The position numbers and the translations under genes were made by a program. 64,000 nucleotides of DNA from Terrimonas ginsenosidimutans (GTDB taxonomy: Bacteria > Bacteroidota > Bacteroidia > Chitinophagales > Chitinophagaceae). Below are positions 50,500 to 59,695 of the stretch, one piece after another. The stretch covers positions 124,001 to 188,000 of the forward strand of contig NZ_JAKLTR010000008.1 of assembly GCF_022012415.1 (NCBI RefSeq). Reading direction: 5' to 3'. The stretch's first letter is position 1. Every line of letters begins with the position of its first letter. The notes beneath the pieces are model-generated. The model was not told the origin of the DNA, ran no database searches, and saw nothing but the letters and a program-made list of their open reading frames with translations.

Positions 50500-51726
50500 T
50501 CAATCAATCTTCAGTCCGGGAATAGCAATCACAAACTTTCCTCCCCAGTCACGTATATAGGCCAATTGAGCCATCACTTCGTCTTTGATATTCCAGGGGA
50601 AGATGATCACATAATCGGGTTTATCCTGCTTCAGATGAGCTTCCTTTACAACCGGTATATGGCTTCCGGGAAGGAATTTATTTTGCTTATGCGGGTTGGC
50701 ATCAACCACATAACTGACCAGGTCAGCCTTTACCCCACAATAATTCAGCAGCGTATTTCCTTTCGCCGCAGCTCCATAAGCCGCTACTTTACTCCCGGCT
50801 CTTTTTTGCTGTACGAGAAAATCAAGAAAATCCGTTTTCACCTTCATAGCTGCCTGCTGAAAACCGCTATAGTAACTCATATTTTTGATTCCTTTCGCTT
50901 CTTCTTTTGCCAGTAGTGCTGCAACAGATGATTCAATTTGCTTTGACCCGTCTTCCGCATGTTTTGCATAGATCCTGAGTGAACCACCGTGTGTCGGAAT
51001 CTCTTCCACGTCAAACATTTCTAAACCTGCAGCTTTGAAGATCTCTGCTACAGTTGTAAAAGAAAGGTAAGAGAAGTGCTCATGATAGATCGTATCAAAC
51101 TGATTGTTCTCCATCAATTGTACCAGGTGAGGAAATTCCATTGTTACAACACCCTTATCATTCAGTAACACTTTAAGTCCAGAGGTGAAATCAACAATAT
51201 CAGGCACGTGAGCCAGCACATTGTTACCAAGCAGCAGATCCGCTTTAGTTCCTTTCGCAGATAATTCTTTTGCAAGTCTTACACCAAAGAAATCAACGAC
51301 TGATTCCACTCCTTTTGTTTTGGCTACTTCAGCAGTATTAGCGGTAGGTTCGATGCCCAGTACAGGCACTTTTTTCTCTACGAAATATTGCAAAAGGTAT
51401 CCGTCATTTGAAGCGATCTCAACAACCTGTGATCCGCTGTTATACCCGAAGCGATCGATCATTTTCTCTACATACTTCTTTGCATGTTGCAGCCATGTCG
51501 TAGAGTAAGAGGAAAAGTAAACGTATGAACTATCGAAAATGGTATCAGACTTTTTATATTCATCCACCTGCACAAGAAAACACTTACTGCAGGTATATAT
51601 CTTCAGCGGGAAAAAATTTTCCGGTTCGTTCAATTGTTCTGCACTGAGAAATGAGTTGGATGCAGGAGAATTGAACAGGTCTACAAACACATCAGTAAGT
51701 TCGGTTTGGCAAAATCTGCACGTCAT
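50500..51726 (-). CDS. Sugar C-methyltransferase (NovU/TylC3/TcaB9 type)
   Basis: The 408-residue protein has three expected parts: a zinc-binding head (CRFCQTELTD and YTCSKCFLVQ, Cys pairs at about 3/6 and 50/53), a SAM domain (VVEIASNDGYLLQYF near residue 101, VDFFGVRLAKEL) with the catalytic block IYHEHFSYLSF (Tyr-His-Glu-His, near 225), and a C-terminal Rossmann domain (AAYGAAAKGNTLLNYCGV, YVVDANPHKQNKFLPGSHIP). Family members methylate C-3 of nucleotide-linked 4-keto-6-deoxy sugars. Here the nucleotide would be CDP, given rfbF and rfbG upstream. Confidence 0.9.
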   Translation of the reverse strand: MTCRFCQTELTDVFVDLFNSPASNSFLSAEQLNEPENFFPLKIYTCSKCFLVQVDEYKKSDTIFDSSYVYFSSYSTTWLQHAKKYVEKMIDRFGYNSGSQVVEIASNDGYLLQYFVEKKVPVLGIEPTANTAEVAKTKGVESVVDFFGVRLAKELSAKGTKADLLLGNNVLAHVPDIVDFTSGLKVLLNDKGVVTMEFPHLVQLMENNQFDTIYHEHFSYLSFTTVAEIFKAAGLEMFDVEEIPTHGGSLRIYAKHAEDGSKQIESSVAALLAKEEAKGIKNMSYYSGFQQAAMKVKTDFLDFLVQQKRAGSKVAAYGAAAKGNTLLNYCGVKADLVSYVVDANPHKQNKFLPGSHIPVVKEAHLKQDKPDYVIIFPWNIKDEVMAQLAYIRDWGGKFVIAIPGLKID

Positions 51727-51730
51727 ATTG

Positions 51731-52276
51731 TTAGATTCCTTTAAAATTTTTATTCAATAACGGATGCGAACGGTCGCGATCAGAAATTTCAGTTGGTGCC
51801 AGTGGCCATTCAATCCCTGTCAAAGGATCATTGTACATGATTCCTCCTTCTGCCCCCGGAGTATAAAATGCTGAATGATGATAAATAAGTTCACAGTTAT
51901 CTTGCAGGCACTGAAACCCATGCGCAAATCCTTCTGGTATATAGATCATTTGCCTGTTCTCTGCACTTAATTCCAACTGCGTGTGCTGCAGGAAGGTTGG
52001 AGAGTTTTCCCGCAGGTCTATCACCACATCCAGCACGGCTCCTGCAATGCAGCGGACCATTTTTATTTCACGGAACGGTGGCAATTGATAATGCATTCCC
52101 CTGATCGTTCCTTTTTGGGAGGTAAAAGAATGATTTATCTGTACCCATTCCTTATCATGTCCAATCGCAGCAAATTCATTCTTGCAATAGGTACGGCTAA
52201 ACCAACCGCGGCTATCACCGACAGGCTGCAGGCTTATAAAGAAGACACCTTCGAGTTCTGATGGGGTAAATATCAT
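51731..52276 (-). CDS. dTDP-4-dehydrorhamnose 3,5-epimerase-family protein (sugar epimerase)
   Basis: The 181-residue cupin of the RmlC family has GWFSRTYCKNEF, KGTIRGMHYQLPP (catalytic His, near residue 61), VLDVVIDLRENSPTF, IYIPEGFAHGFQCL, and CELIYHHSAFYTPGAEGG with the family Tyr. It overlaps the dehydratase gene by 4 nt (ATGA). In this CDP-sugar context it should act on the CDP-4-keto-6-deoxyhexose, at C-3, C-5 or both. Confidence 0.9.
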   Translation of the reverse strand: MIFTPSELEGVFFISLQPVGDSRGWFSRTYCKNEFAAIGHDKEWVQINHSFTSQKGTIRGMHYQLPPFREIKMVRCIAGAVLDVVIDLRENSPTFLQHTQLELSAENRQMIYIPEGFAHGFQCLQDNCELIYHHSAFYTPGAEGGIMYNDPLTGIEWPLAPTEISDRDRSHPLLNKNFKGI

Positions 52277-53340
52277 TTACGAAGGTAATTATCAATTTGA
52301 GTGAATGTAAATTCAGCCTGCTGCTCAACCGGTGTTTTATACCAGTCCATCGACCATTCGATCGCTTGCGGTGCTGACAATTGAGGTTTCCACGACAATT
52401 GTTCTGCCGCTTTTGAAATATCAAGCTTTAACAAATTTGCTTCATGCATTGCGGCACCGTTGGAGGAAACTTCCATTTTGCCGCTACCCCATGTTTTGAT
52501 CGCAAGCTCAACCAATTCCTTTACGGTGAGATGGTCTTCAGGCTGAGGGCCGAAGTTAAACGCCTGTGAAAATGAAACAGGGTCATCGGTCATTTTTGTT
52601 CCCAGTAAAAGGTAACCACAAACAGGTTCGAGCACATGTTGCCAGGGCCTTACCGATCCGGGATTTCTGACAAGGATCTCTTTCCCTTGCAGCAATGCTT
52701 TGGCAGCGTCGGGAATGATCCTGTTCCGGCTGAAATCACCGCCTCCGATCACGTTACCTGCTCTTGCGCTTGCCAGCGCTTTACGATGGATCAAAATATC
52801 TTTGACATTAAAGAAAGAATTGCGGAAAGAGTCAACCACCAGCTCGGTGCAGGCTTTGCTGGCGCTATATGGATCATATCCGCCAAGGCGATCCTCTTCT
52901 TTATACAGGCCGTGATGTTCTTTATTATCGTATACTTTATCAGTTGTGATCACAATGATATTGCAGCGTTTTTCCAATTGCCTCGCCGCTTCCAGCACAT
53001 TGGCGGTGCCAACAACATTGACTTCAAACGTTTCCGAAGGAATTTCATAAGAAAGCAATACAAGCGGTTGTGCTGCCAGATGAAATACATAATCCGGCTG
53101 AAAAGAGGCGATCTCTTCGGTGAGCTGTTTCCTGTTGCGGATATCAGCGATCACGCTTTGCACGTTCAGACCTGAGAACAGGTTATGAAACGGAGCTGAA
53201 TCTTCCGGGGCAAGTGCATAGCCTTTTACTTCTGCACCGAGCTGATGCAAAAGGGCCATCATCCAGGTCCCTTTAAAACCTGTATGACCGGTGAGAAATA
53301 CTTTTTTTCCCGCATAATATGAACGCAATAATTCCAGCAT
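52273..53340 (-). CDS. rfbG: CDP-glucose 4,6-dehydratase
   Basis: This is 355 residues from the ATG at 53340, which shares one base with the stop of rfbF. An upstream frame to 53376 is not needed. KKVFLTGHTGFKGTWMMALL is the NAD-binding motif, followed by VFHLAAQPLVLLSYEIP, VITTDKVYDNKEHH (catalytic Thr and Asp-Lys region) and YDPYSASKACTELVVDS (YxxxK). It turns CDP-glucose into CDP-4-keto-6-deoxyglucose. Confidence 0.94.
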   Translation of the reverse strand: MLELLRSYYAGKKVFLTGHTGFKGTWMMALLHQLGAEVKGYALAPEDSAPFHNLFSGLNVQSVIADIRNRKQLTEEIASFQPDYVFHLAAQPLVLLSYEIPSETFEVNVVGTANVLEAARQLEKRCNIIVITTDKVYDNKEHHGLYKEEDRLGGYDPYSASKACTELVVDSFRNSFFNVKDILIHRKALASARAGNVIGGGDFSRNRIIPDAAKALLQGKEILVRNPGSVRPWQHVLEPVCGYLLLGTKMTDDPVSFSQAFNFGPQPEDHLTVKELVELAIKTWGSGKMEVSSNGAAMHEANLLKLDISKAAEQLSWKPQLSAPQAIEWSMDWYKTPVEQQAEFTFTQIDNYLRK

Positions 53341-54116
53341 TACCAGCTTTTCCATTTTGCGTGACCTGATTGCCACAGTGATTCCAATTCAATTTTATCG
53401 CGAAGCGCGTCCATGCATTTCCAGAATCCTTTATGACGATATGCAGCAAGCTCACCATCATTGGTAAGATTCTCCAGCGGATCATCCTCCCACATCATAT
53501 CCGACATATCACCGTCAAGATATTTGAACACTTCTGGTTTCAATACAAAGAAGCCTGCATTGATCCATTTACTTTCATCCTTTGCTTTTTCACGGAACGA
53601 AACAACGTCGCCGTTATCTGCAAGATCCATACCACCAAAGCGGGCATCGAGCTGTACGGCAGTAACACTGGCTATTTTGTTGTGTTGGCGATGGAATTTC
53701 ATCAGCGCATCGAGATCCACATCACTTACACCATCACCGTAGGTCAGCATAAATTCTTCATTGCCGATATACTTCTGCACAGCTTTTAAGCGACCGGCTG
53801 TTTTGGTTGAAAGACCGGTATCTACCAGCGTTACTTTGAATGATTCAGCATTTGAGTTCAGTATTTCGATTTTATTTTTCCCCAGATCGATGCATACATC
53901 TGAATTATGGAGATAGTAATTCATGAAATACTCTTTGATCACATATCCCCTATATCCCAGGCAAACGATAAAATCGTTGTAGCCATACCTGTCGTACATT
54001 TTCATGATATGCCATAAAATGGGCTTTCCGCCGATCTCTACCATTGGCTTGGGCCTTGTGTCTGTTTCTTCGGAAATACGTGTTCCAAGACCCCCTGCGA
54101 ATATAACTACCTTCAT
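53340..54116 (-). CDS. rfbF: Glucose-1-phosphate cytidylyltransferase
   Basis: From the ATG at 54116 it is 258 residues; a TTG two codons earlier is less likely. MKVVIFAGGLGTRISEETDT and RPKPMVEIGGKPILWHIM are the nucleotidyltransferase signature, with FMLTYGDGVSDVDL (metal Asp) and WINAGFFVLKPEVF. It makes CDP-glucose and opens the nine-gene minus-strand polysaccharide operon. It is coupled to rfbG by TAATG. Confidence 0.95.
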   Translation of the reverse strand: MKVVIFAGGLGTRISEETDTRPKPMVEIGGKPILWHIMKMYDRYGYNDFIVCLGYRGYVIKEYFMNYYLHNSDVCIDLGKNKIEILNSNAESFKVTLVDTGLSTKTAGRLKAVQKYIGNEEFMLTYGDGVSDVDLDALMKFHRQHNKIASVTAVQLDARFGGMDLADNGDVVSFREKAKDESKWINAGFFVLKPEVFKYLDGDMSDMMWEDDPLENLTNDGELAAYRHKGFWKCMDALRDKIELESLWQSGHAKWKSW

Positions 54117-54339
54117 ACGCAATGAAAATTTGGCAAAAATACCGGATTAAGATGAAAGTTCGGCCGATCCCCGCTGGTGGGAAATGCAGGTTTTTAGACC
54201 ATTACAAAAGATCGGGATACTTTCTTGTTAGGAGCCCTCCTTATTCGCCTTTTTCAGGCAGAAAGCTATAGCTTTCAAACAAAACTGCCAGGGGCCTGCA
54301 AAACAAGTGCATGGCAGTGACGAATCAGCTATTTACGCA

Positions 54340-57300
54340 CTAGCGGATCAGCATAAACGTCCCTTTTCTGAAAATGCGCGCTTCACAACCCGTATTTGCC
54401 CTGATCATATACACATACGCATCTGCGGGCTGCTTTTCTCCCTTGTAAGTACCGTCCCAGCAGGCATGACGATCCTTTGAATAAAACACCCGGGTTCCCC
54501 AACGGTTAAAGATGCTGAATTCTATTTCGTCGACAATTCCCCAGAATTTTATTCCATAACAATCATTAAGCCCATCGTTATTGGGTGTAAAAGCTCCTGG
54601 CATGTGGTACCCGCCCTTATTGCCTGTTGTAACACTGACAAGTACTGAATCGCGGCCTTCACATCCATTCCTGTCCGTACCCGATAAAACATATACGGTG
54701 GAAGCAGTCGGAGTGGCGATCGGATTTGCCAGTCTCGGGTTATTTAGGCCGATAGAAGGGGTCCAGCTATACGTCAACGCGCCACTGCCTGACAAGCGCG
54801 ATTCGCCATAGCTGCAATCAATATTGTTGCTGCTGGAAGCTGTTACGTTTGGCCTGGGTGCAACCGTGATCATGGTTTGTAAGACTGCCGACTGACCACA
54901 GGTATTCTCGGTAATGGTAACGGTATAATTCGTGCTCACTGTGGGAGACACGCGAGGAGACCCCGACAATGGATCGTTGACACCTGCAGCCGGAGACCAG
55001 CTAAACGTGTCTCCTCCCGTTGCCGTCAGTGTCACGGAATCCTGCATACAGATTTTTCCTGGGCCGGTCACTGTAAATGCCGGATCGGGATGTAGTGAAA
55101 CTTTAACCGAATCCTCGTAAACACAATTATTTAGATCTGTGATCAACACATGATATTTTGTGCCTTCTGATGGCGTTGCTACCGGGTTGGCAATAGCCGG
55201 ATCACTAAGTTCAGCAGAAGGAAACCAATTGTACACAGCTCCGCCTGTTACCCACAATTGAATGGCCGTATTCTTGCAAATGACCGTATCACCCTGACGG
55301 GCTATAGCGGGTTTCGCAAATATGCTTATGATAACGGTATCTTTCGCCACACACCCATTCACAGTTGTCCCAGTTACAATATACTGCGTGGTCACCAATG
55401 GAGATGAAATGGGCGTCATTGACGACGGATCATCCAGTGCCGAAGCAGGAAGCCATTCATATGATTGTGCACCTGAGGCCTTTAACTGCACGGGCTTACC
55501 CGCGCATACAGATGTATCGGCCACTGCCTTGATATGCGGTTGATCAACCATTATCTTCACCAAGTCTCTTTGAATTGAGACAGGCGCAAAAGAAATATCG
55601 TCAAGGGCAAACCAATTGTTTGCACCGGCAGTGCCTTTATCAATAATAGCTAGTTCCGCAGTCACTGCAGTCCCGGAATTCCAGGTTATATAGAACTGTT
55701 GCCATTGACAGACAGCTGTGTTTCCTATCAATGGCTCTGACATCTCGATGCCATTTATACGGAAACGAAGATTCCCGGGATTCTGGGAAGAAAGGGATTG
55801 GAGCCATGCCGAAAAAGCGTATTCATGACCTGGTATCACAGGCACAACCTGTCTCCATACGATAGCATCAGTTTGAGCAGTGCCATTTATCAAAAGCATA
55901 TTTCCCGAGCCCGAAGTATGATCTGTACAATTGCTCAGCGTATTGTTCCATGAAGAAACATTTGCGGCTACGTGATACTGACCCTGCGCTGAATTCTGGC
56001 TGGCATTGGTCAGATCCGTACTGAAGCCGGTATTCCCCTGCACGAAATCACCATTTAATATCATATTCGCGCCCATCATTTCAGCAGTGAAATAATAAGT
56101 AATGTCTTGTAACGCTGAAGTTGTTGGCTGAGCCAAGGCGGGATTATCTAAAAACTGCCCGGTAGACCAGCAATGCTGCAACGCAGGGAGCGTCCTCAGC
56201 AACTTGGTTGAGCTTGCACAAATGGTTGTATCGGGCGTAAGGATTATATTTTCAATGACCGTTTTGATGCTCATCACTTTGCTGATGGTATCAGAACAGA
56301 CACCATCTGTAACAGCATACCGCACAGGGAAATCACCCTCAGCTGTAAACTGAAATACCGGGTTAAATGTACCCGTAATTTCAGTTCCATTAACGCTCCA
56401 ATACTGGTTTCCGGAACTTCCTGCACCAAAGAATTGAACATTGAAAGGATCGCAAATATCTTTTTTATAACTGAAATCAATTTTCAGCCCGATCGGTTTT
56501 ACCTGGATGGTAAAACTATCCGTACAACCCTGGCTATCCGTAACTTTGAGTTTAACGTCTTTACTGCCAGTCTGAAGATAAGTGTGAGAGACATCCTGGG
56601 TGCTGGCAATTGTACCATCTCCGAAAGACCACTCCCATGACACGATGGGGTAGTTTCTTACTACAGCGGAGCCTTTGAAATCAAAAGACATACAGGAAAT
56701 CGGTGTGGAAACTATATTCAGACTTTCGATATTTATTTCGGCAGGTAGTGTGGCAAAAGGTAAAATGAGTCCTGTGCCAAGAACGCCTAATCCTCCGCTG
56801 GTTGCATTTCGGGTACCGCCGGACAAAGTATTAATGCCACGCTGGCCCGGTGTCACATTGAAGGATACGCCGGCGGCAGGCATCACGCCCTGACTCACCC
56901 ATATCATACCTGCCGAACCTCCGCCACCCGGCCCTACATTGCCAGGGCCGGGATTGGATCCACCATCACCTCCTTTTGCTGAAACAGCCACGTTGCCGGT
57001 ATAGTTAAGTACATCAAGCAAGATTGTGCCACCTGCGCCACCACCGCTCCTGCCAACTGGTGTTGGGGTTGCAGTAGGCGCAGGCGTTTCTCCGTGCGAT
57101 TTTATCGAAAACCCATTCGAGATCACGCTGGGCGCCGATATAATAACGATTCCGCCACCATTTCCACCGCCGCTGGCAGCTGTTGCCCCCATCTGATGGC
57201 CAGCGCCGCCGCCGCCACCCATATAAATTCTGTTTATAGAGAAAGATCCTCCAACATTTGTCCCCCCCAGACCTCCGTTCGACACGATGGCGGAGCATCC

Positions 57301-58734
57301 ATCATACTCATAGCCCCCATTCCCGCCACTGCCGCCGTTACCTCCTCCACCTCCTCCGGCATTGATACTATTACCACCACCACCACCTGTGAACGGATTA
57401 TTCTTACCGGCCCATGGTGCCAGGTTATCATGAGATGATTCTCCCTTCAAGCCGCCGCGGCTCCCATCAACCACATTTGTCACAAAATCATTGAATCCGC
57501 AAAGTCCATTTGTACTGGGAATTGCAGCACCGCCGCGGAAACCTCTACCTGAAACGTCAATATCATTATTTAATGTGAGCGTATTCCGTACATTAAATGC
57601 CAACACTCCTCCTTTCTCCCCATCCCATGGAAGACAGGTCAGTACTTTGTCCGTTACCAGATCCTGGAAATAGGGAACCCTTACCAATTGGACGCGCCCT
57701 GCAGGGATCGTAAATGTTGTGGCCGGCTTGTACATAAGTCTCACCATTTCACCATTCACAGAGTGAACGATATTATATTCAAAACGTCCCGAATTGCCAA
57801 TGGTAGTAAAAAAGCCAAACTGCGCTGTATTGGCAGTAACGATTTGTACACCTTTCATTTGGATCGTCAGCACCGTATCACCAGCCTTAAAACCAGTTGC
57901 ATCTTTGACACGCAACGAATTATTACAATCTCCGAAACCCAAAACGGGCGTGTAAGTATTGACGATTAGCGAATCCGCAGGCACAGGGATTTTTATTGCA
58001 CAGGAATCAACATCAAACCGGCAGTCCGGGATTTGAGTATTTATTGACGCTGCACCATCCAAAACGCCGTTCCAGGTTGCATTTCCCTGTTTATTCAGGA
58101 GGTTATCAAAAGTATAGTATGCGAGAAGACCGGTCTGCGTCGTGGGGTTTGGCAATGAGGTATTCATGTAACTTCTGATCTGCTCCTGCGTTCTGGCAAC
58201 ATTCCAGATCCGGACCTCGTTTATATAACCTATAAGCTGCGTGTTATGGACAAGGGCGTCATACAGTCCGATCTTCGTTTTGAAATTATTCTGGTACAAA
58301 TTGCCACTTGCCGGGGCACTGCTCATCAAAAAGCCATTACGATAAAACTTTAATCGCGTGCCGTCATACACCATGGCCACATGATACATCTTATTAAGTT
58401 CGATCTCGCATACCGGGGGAGTCCTTACATAACCGTTATCGGACGTCGTGATCTCTGCGCTATTGGGTCTCAGCAGGTAATTGATGTCAGGCGGATTATT
58501 ATGTTTCGACACAAGATCACCGGCCCATACATCTCCGCCTGAATAAGGCGCTGTTCTCATAAAAACAGCTTCAACGGTTACTGTATTTCCGGGAACATCC
58601 AGGTCTCCCACTGAGACTATCGAATTGCGGGACGGCAGATTCAGCCAGTTGTTACAAGTCTGCCCAAATGAACGATAATGACTGATAAAAAGCAGCGTGA
58701 CCAGGATACTAAGACGGACAAAAGACCTTAACAT
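54340..58734 (-). CDS. Giant secreted adhesin-like protein with type IX (type B) sorting domain
   Basis: The 1464-residue protein has a signal peptide (RLSILVTLLFISHYRSFGQ) and a LamG/concanavalin-like domain (about 40-230: NTVTVEAVFMRTAPY ... LIGYINEVRIWNVARTQEQI). A glycine-rich region with long GGGGG runs lies at about 450-640. A PKD domain (WEWSFGDGTIASTQDVSHTY) lies near 710, and a region with a galactose-binding-like sandwich follows. About four Ig-like repeats of roughly 80 residues come next, each with the pattern CxGxxVxLxAxGxxxYxWxP. The C-terminal 90 residues (AFTPNNDGLNDCYGI, FSIFNRWGTRVFYS, WDGTYKG, GTFMLI) are the CHU_C/gliding-associated type B sorting signal. It should be exported by the type IX system to the surface or medium. 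Confidence 0.93.
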   Translation of the reverse strand: MLRSFVRLSILVTLLFISHYRSFGQTCNNWLNLPSRNSIVSVGDLDVPGNTVTVEAVFMRTAPYSGGDVWAGDLVSKHNNPPDINYLLRPNSAEITTSDNGYVRTPPVCEIELNKMYHVAMVYDGTRLKFYRNGFLMSSAPASGNLYQNNFKTKIGLYDALVHNTQLIGYINEVRIWNVARTQEQIRSYMNTSLPNPTTQTGLLAYYTFDNLLNKQGNATWNGVLDGAASINTQIPDCRFDVDSCAIKIPVPADSLIVNTYTPVLGFGDCNNSLRVKDATGFKAGDTVLTIQMKGVQIVTANTAQFGFFTTIGNSGRFEYNIVHSVNGEMVRLMYKPATTFTIPAGRVQLVRVPYFQDLVTDKVLTCLPWDGEKGGVLAFNVRNTLTLNNDIDVSGRGFRGGAAIPSTNGLCGFNDFVTNVVDGSRGGLKGESSHDNLAPWAGKNNPFTGGGGGNSINAGGGGGGNGGSGGNGGYEYDGCSAIVSNGGLGGTNVGGSFSINRIYMGGGGGAGHQMGATAASGGGNGGGIVIISAPSVISNGFSIKSHGETPAPTATPTPVGRSGGGAGGTILLDVLNYTGNVAVSAKGGDGGSNPGPGNVGPGGGGSAGMIWVSQGVMPAAGVSFNVTPGQRGINTLSGGTRNATSGGLGVLGTGLILPFATLPAEINIESLNIVSTPISCMSFDFKGSAVVRNYPIVSWEWSFGDGTIASTQDVSHTYLQTGSKDVKLKVTDSQGCTDSFTIQVKPIGLKIDFSYKKDICDPFNVQFFGAGSSGNQYWSVNGTEITGTFNPVFQFTAEGDFPVRYAVTDGVCSDTISKVMSIKTVIENIILTPDTTICASSTKLLRTLPALQHCWSTGQFLDNPALAQPTTSALQDITYYFTAEMMGANMILNGDFVQGNTGFSTDLTNASQNSAQGQYHVAANVSSWNNTLSNCTDHTSGSGNMLLINGTAQTDAIVWRQVVPVIPGHEYAFSAWLQSLSSQNPGNLRFRINGIEMSEPLIGNTAVCQWQQFYITWNSGTAVTAELAIIDKGTAGANNWFALDDISFAPVSIQRDLVKIMVDQPHIKAVADTSVCAGKPVQLKASGAQSYEWLPASALDDPSSMTPISSPLVTTQYIVTGTTVNGCVAKDTVIISIFAKPAIARQGDTVICKNTAIQLWVTGGAVYNWFPSAELSDPAIANPVATPSEGTKYHVLITDLNNCVYEDSVKVSLHPDPAFTVTGPGKICMQDSVTLTATGGDTFSWSPAAGVNDPLSGSPRVSPTVSTNYTVTITENTCGQSAVLQTMITVAPRPNVTASSSNNIDCSYGESRLSGSGALTYSWTPSIGLNNPRLANPIATPTASTVYVLSGTDRNGCEGRDSVLVSVTTGNKGGYHMPGAFTPNNDGLNDCYGIKFWGIVDEIEFSIFNRWGTRVFYSKDRHACWDGTYKGEKQPADAYVYMIRANTGCEARIFRKGTFMLIR

Positions 58735-58851
58735 GAATTTGGATAGGTTTTGCTAGCAGTTTGTTTTGAATGAAACCGGGCGAAAAATACAGAATCAAAC
58801 TGTTTTCTGCAAGGTTTTGCGGACCATTAATAGTCTCCATGCCAAATCAAA

Positions 58852-59619
58852 TTATTCTGAGGGAATTGTACCCTCCCCACCTGTAATAATGGCATCCAGG
58901 AACCGTTGCATCCCCTTTTTTTTCGCGTCAGTGAGTTCATAGCTTAGATGCAACGTATAGTACTTTTTCATATCATAAAAATCATACGGATTAGAAGCTA
59001 CAATTTCATCGATCAGTTCGAGCCCCATCGCATTGGCTTTGTCGAATTCTTCGATAAATTTCTCATCCAATGGTTTCGTACTCACCCAGGCCGCAAATAC
59101 AAACGGTAATCCGGTAATACCCTTCCATTCGCTTCCAAGATCATAAATATACGTTGAGACCTTTCGCTGCTCCAACGCCCGGTCACCAATAACAAGACCC
59201 GCAGTTGTACCACTTATTTTGTCGCGGTATGATTCATCTTCCGCCTCCAATATCTCGGGATGAATGCCCCAGGACTCCTTCATCAGCCATTTTAGTAATG
59301 CTACGGAAGACCGGCTTTGATAATCAAGGTAAACACGTTCAATTCTGTCCAATGGCACTTCACTGAAAAGGCATACTGAAGCGATCTCCGCTTCCGCACC
59401 AATACAATAATTGCCGACGATATAATATTCCTTCAATAATGGAATTGCCCCCACAGGTATCAATCCCACATCAATTTGCCCGTCGATCAGCATCTGTGCC
59501 AGCCGGGCCGGATACGCTCCCACAAGATCAATTTTACTCTTCATGGGCTCCCTTTCCAACCCATAGATCAATGGCTTTGTATTCCGATAATTGACTATCC
59601 CTACTCTAATCTTCTCCAA
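58852..59619 (-). CDS. mqnA: Menaquinone biosynthesis protein MqnA (chorismate dehydratase, futalosine route)
   Basis: From a TTG at 59619 it is 255 residues and begins (M)EKIRVGIVNYRNTKPLIYGL, exactly where MqnA proteins begin. The ATG at 59730 would add 37 unrelated residues and lie inside purB. Further marks: AYPARLAQMLIDGQIDVGLI, VGAIPLL, SVCLFSEVPLDRI, DYQSRSSVALLKWL, and AGLVIGDRAL (a periplasmic-binding-protein-like fold used as an enzyme). It converts chorismate to 3-enolpyruvylbenzoate. It is divergent to purB with a shared promoter region. Confidence 0.88.
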   Translation of the reverse strand: MEKIRVGIVNYRNTKPLIYGLEREPMKSKIDLVGAYPARLAQMLIDGQIDVGLIPVGAIPLLKEYYIVGNYCIGAEAEIASVCLFSEVPLDRIERVYLDYQSRSSVALLKWLMKESWGIHPEILEAEDESYRDKISGTTAGLVIGDRALEQRKVSTYIYDLGSEWKGITGLPFVFAAWVSTKPLDEKFIEEFDKANAMGLELIDEIVASNPYDFYDMKKYYTLHLSYELTDAKKKGMQRFLDAIITGGEGTIPSE

Positions 59620-59625
59620 TTCTGT

Positions 59626-59633
59626 TATTTTTG
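59626..59633 (+). promoter_or_regulatory. -7 element TATTTTTG of purB
   Basis: TATTTTTG lies about 63 nt before the purB ATG. It faces the minus-strand element at 59637-59644. No clear -33 is visible. Confidence 0.55.
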
Positions 59634-59636
59634 CCG

Positions 59637-59644
59637 CAAATATA
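59637..59644 (-). promoter_or_regulatory. -7 element TATATTTG of mqnA
   Basis: On the minus strand TATATTTG ends about 17 nt before the TTG start of mqnA. With the purB element it forms the near-palindrome TATTTTTGCCGCAAATATA. Confidence 0.55.
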
Positions 59645-59695
59645 CCTTCCGCCCCCGACTTCGTCAGGGGGAGGAAGGCAAAATCTAACAGTTTC

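Noticed and set aside
52636-53175. 179-codon plus-strand frame inside rfbG
   Set aside because: Antisense shadow of a conserved enzyme gene.
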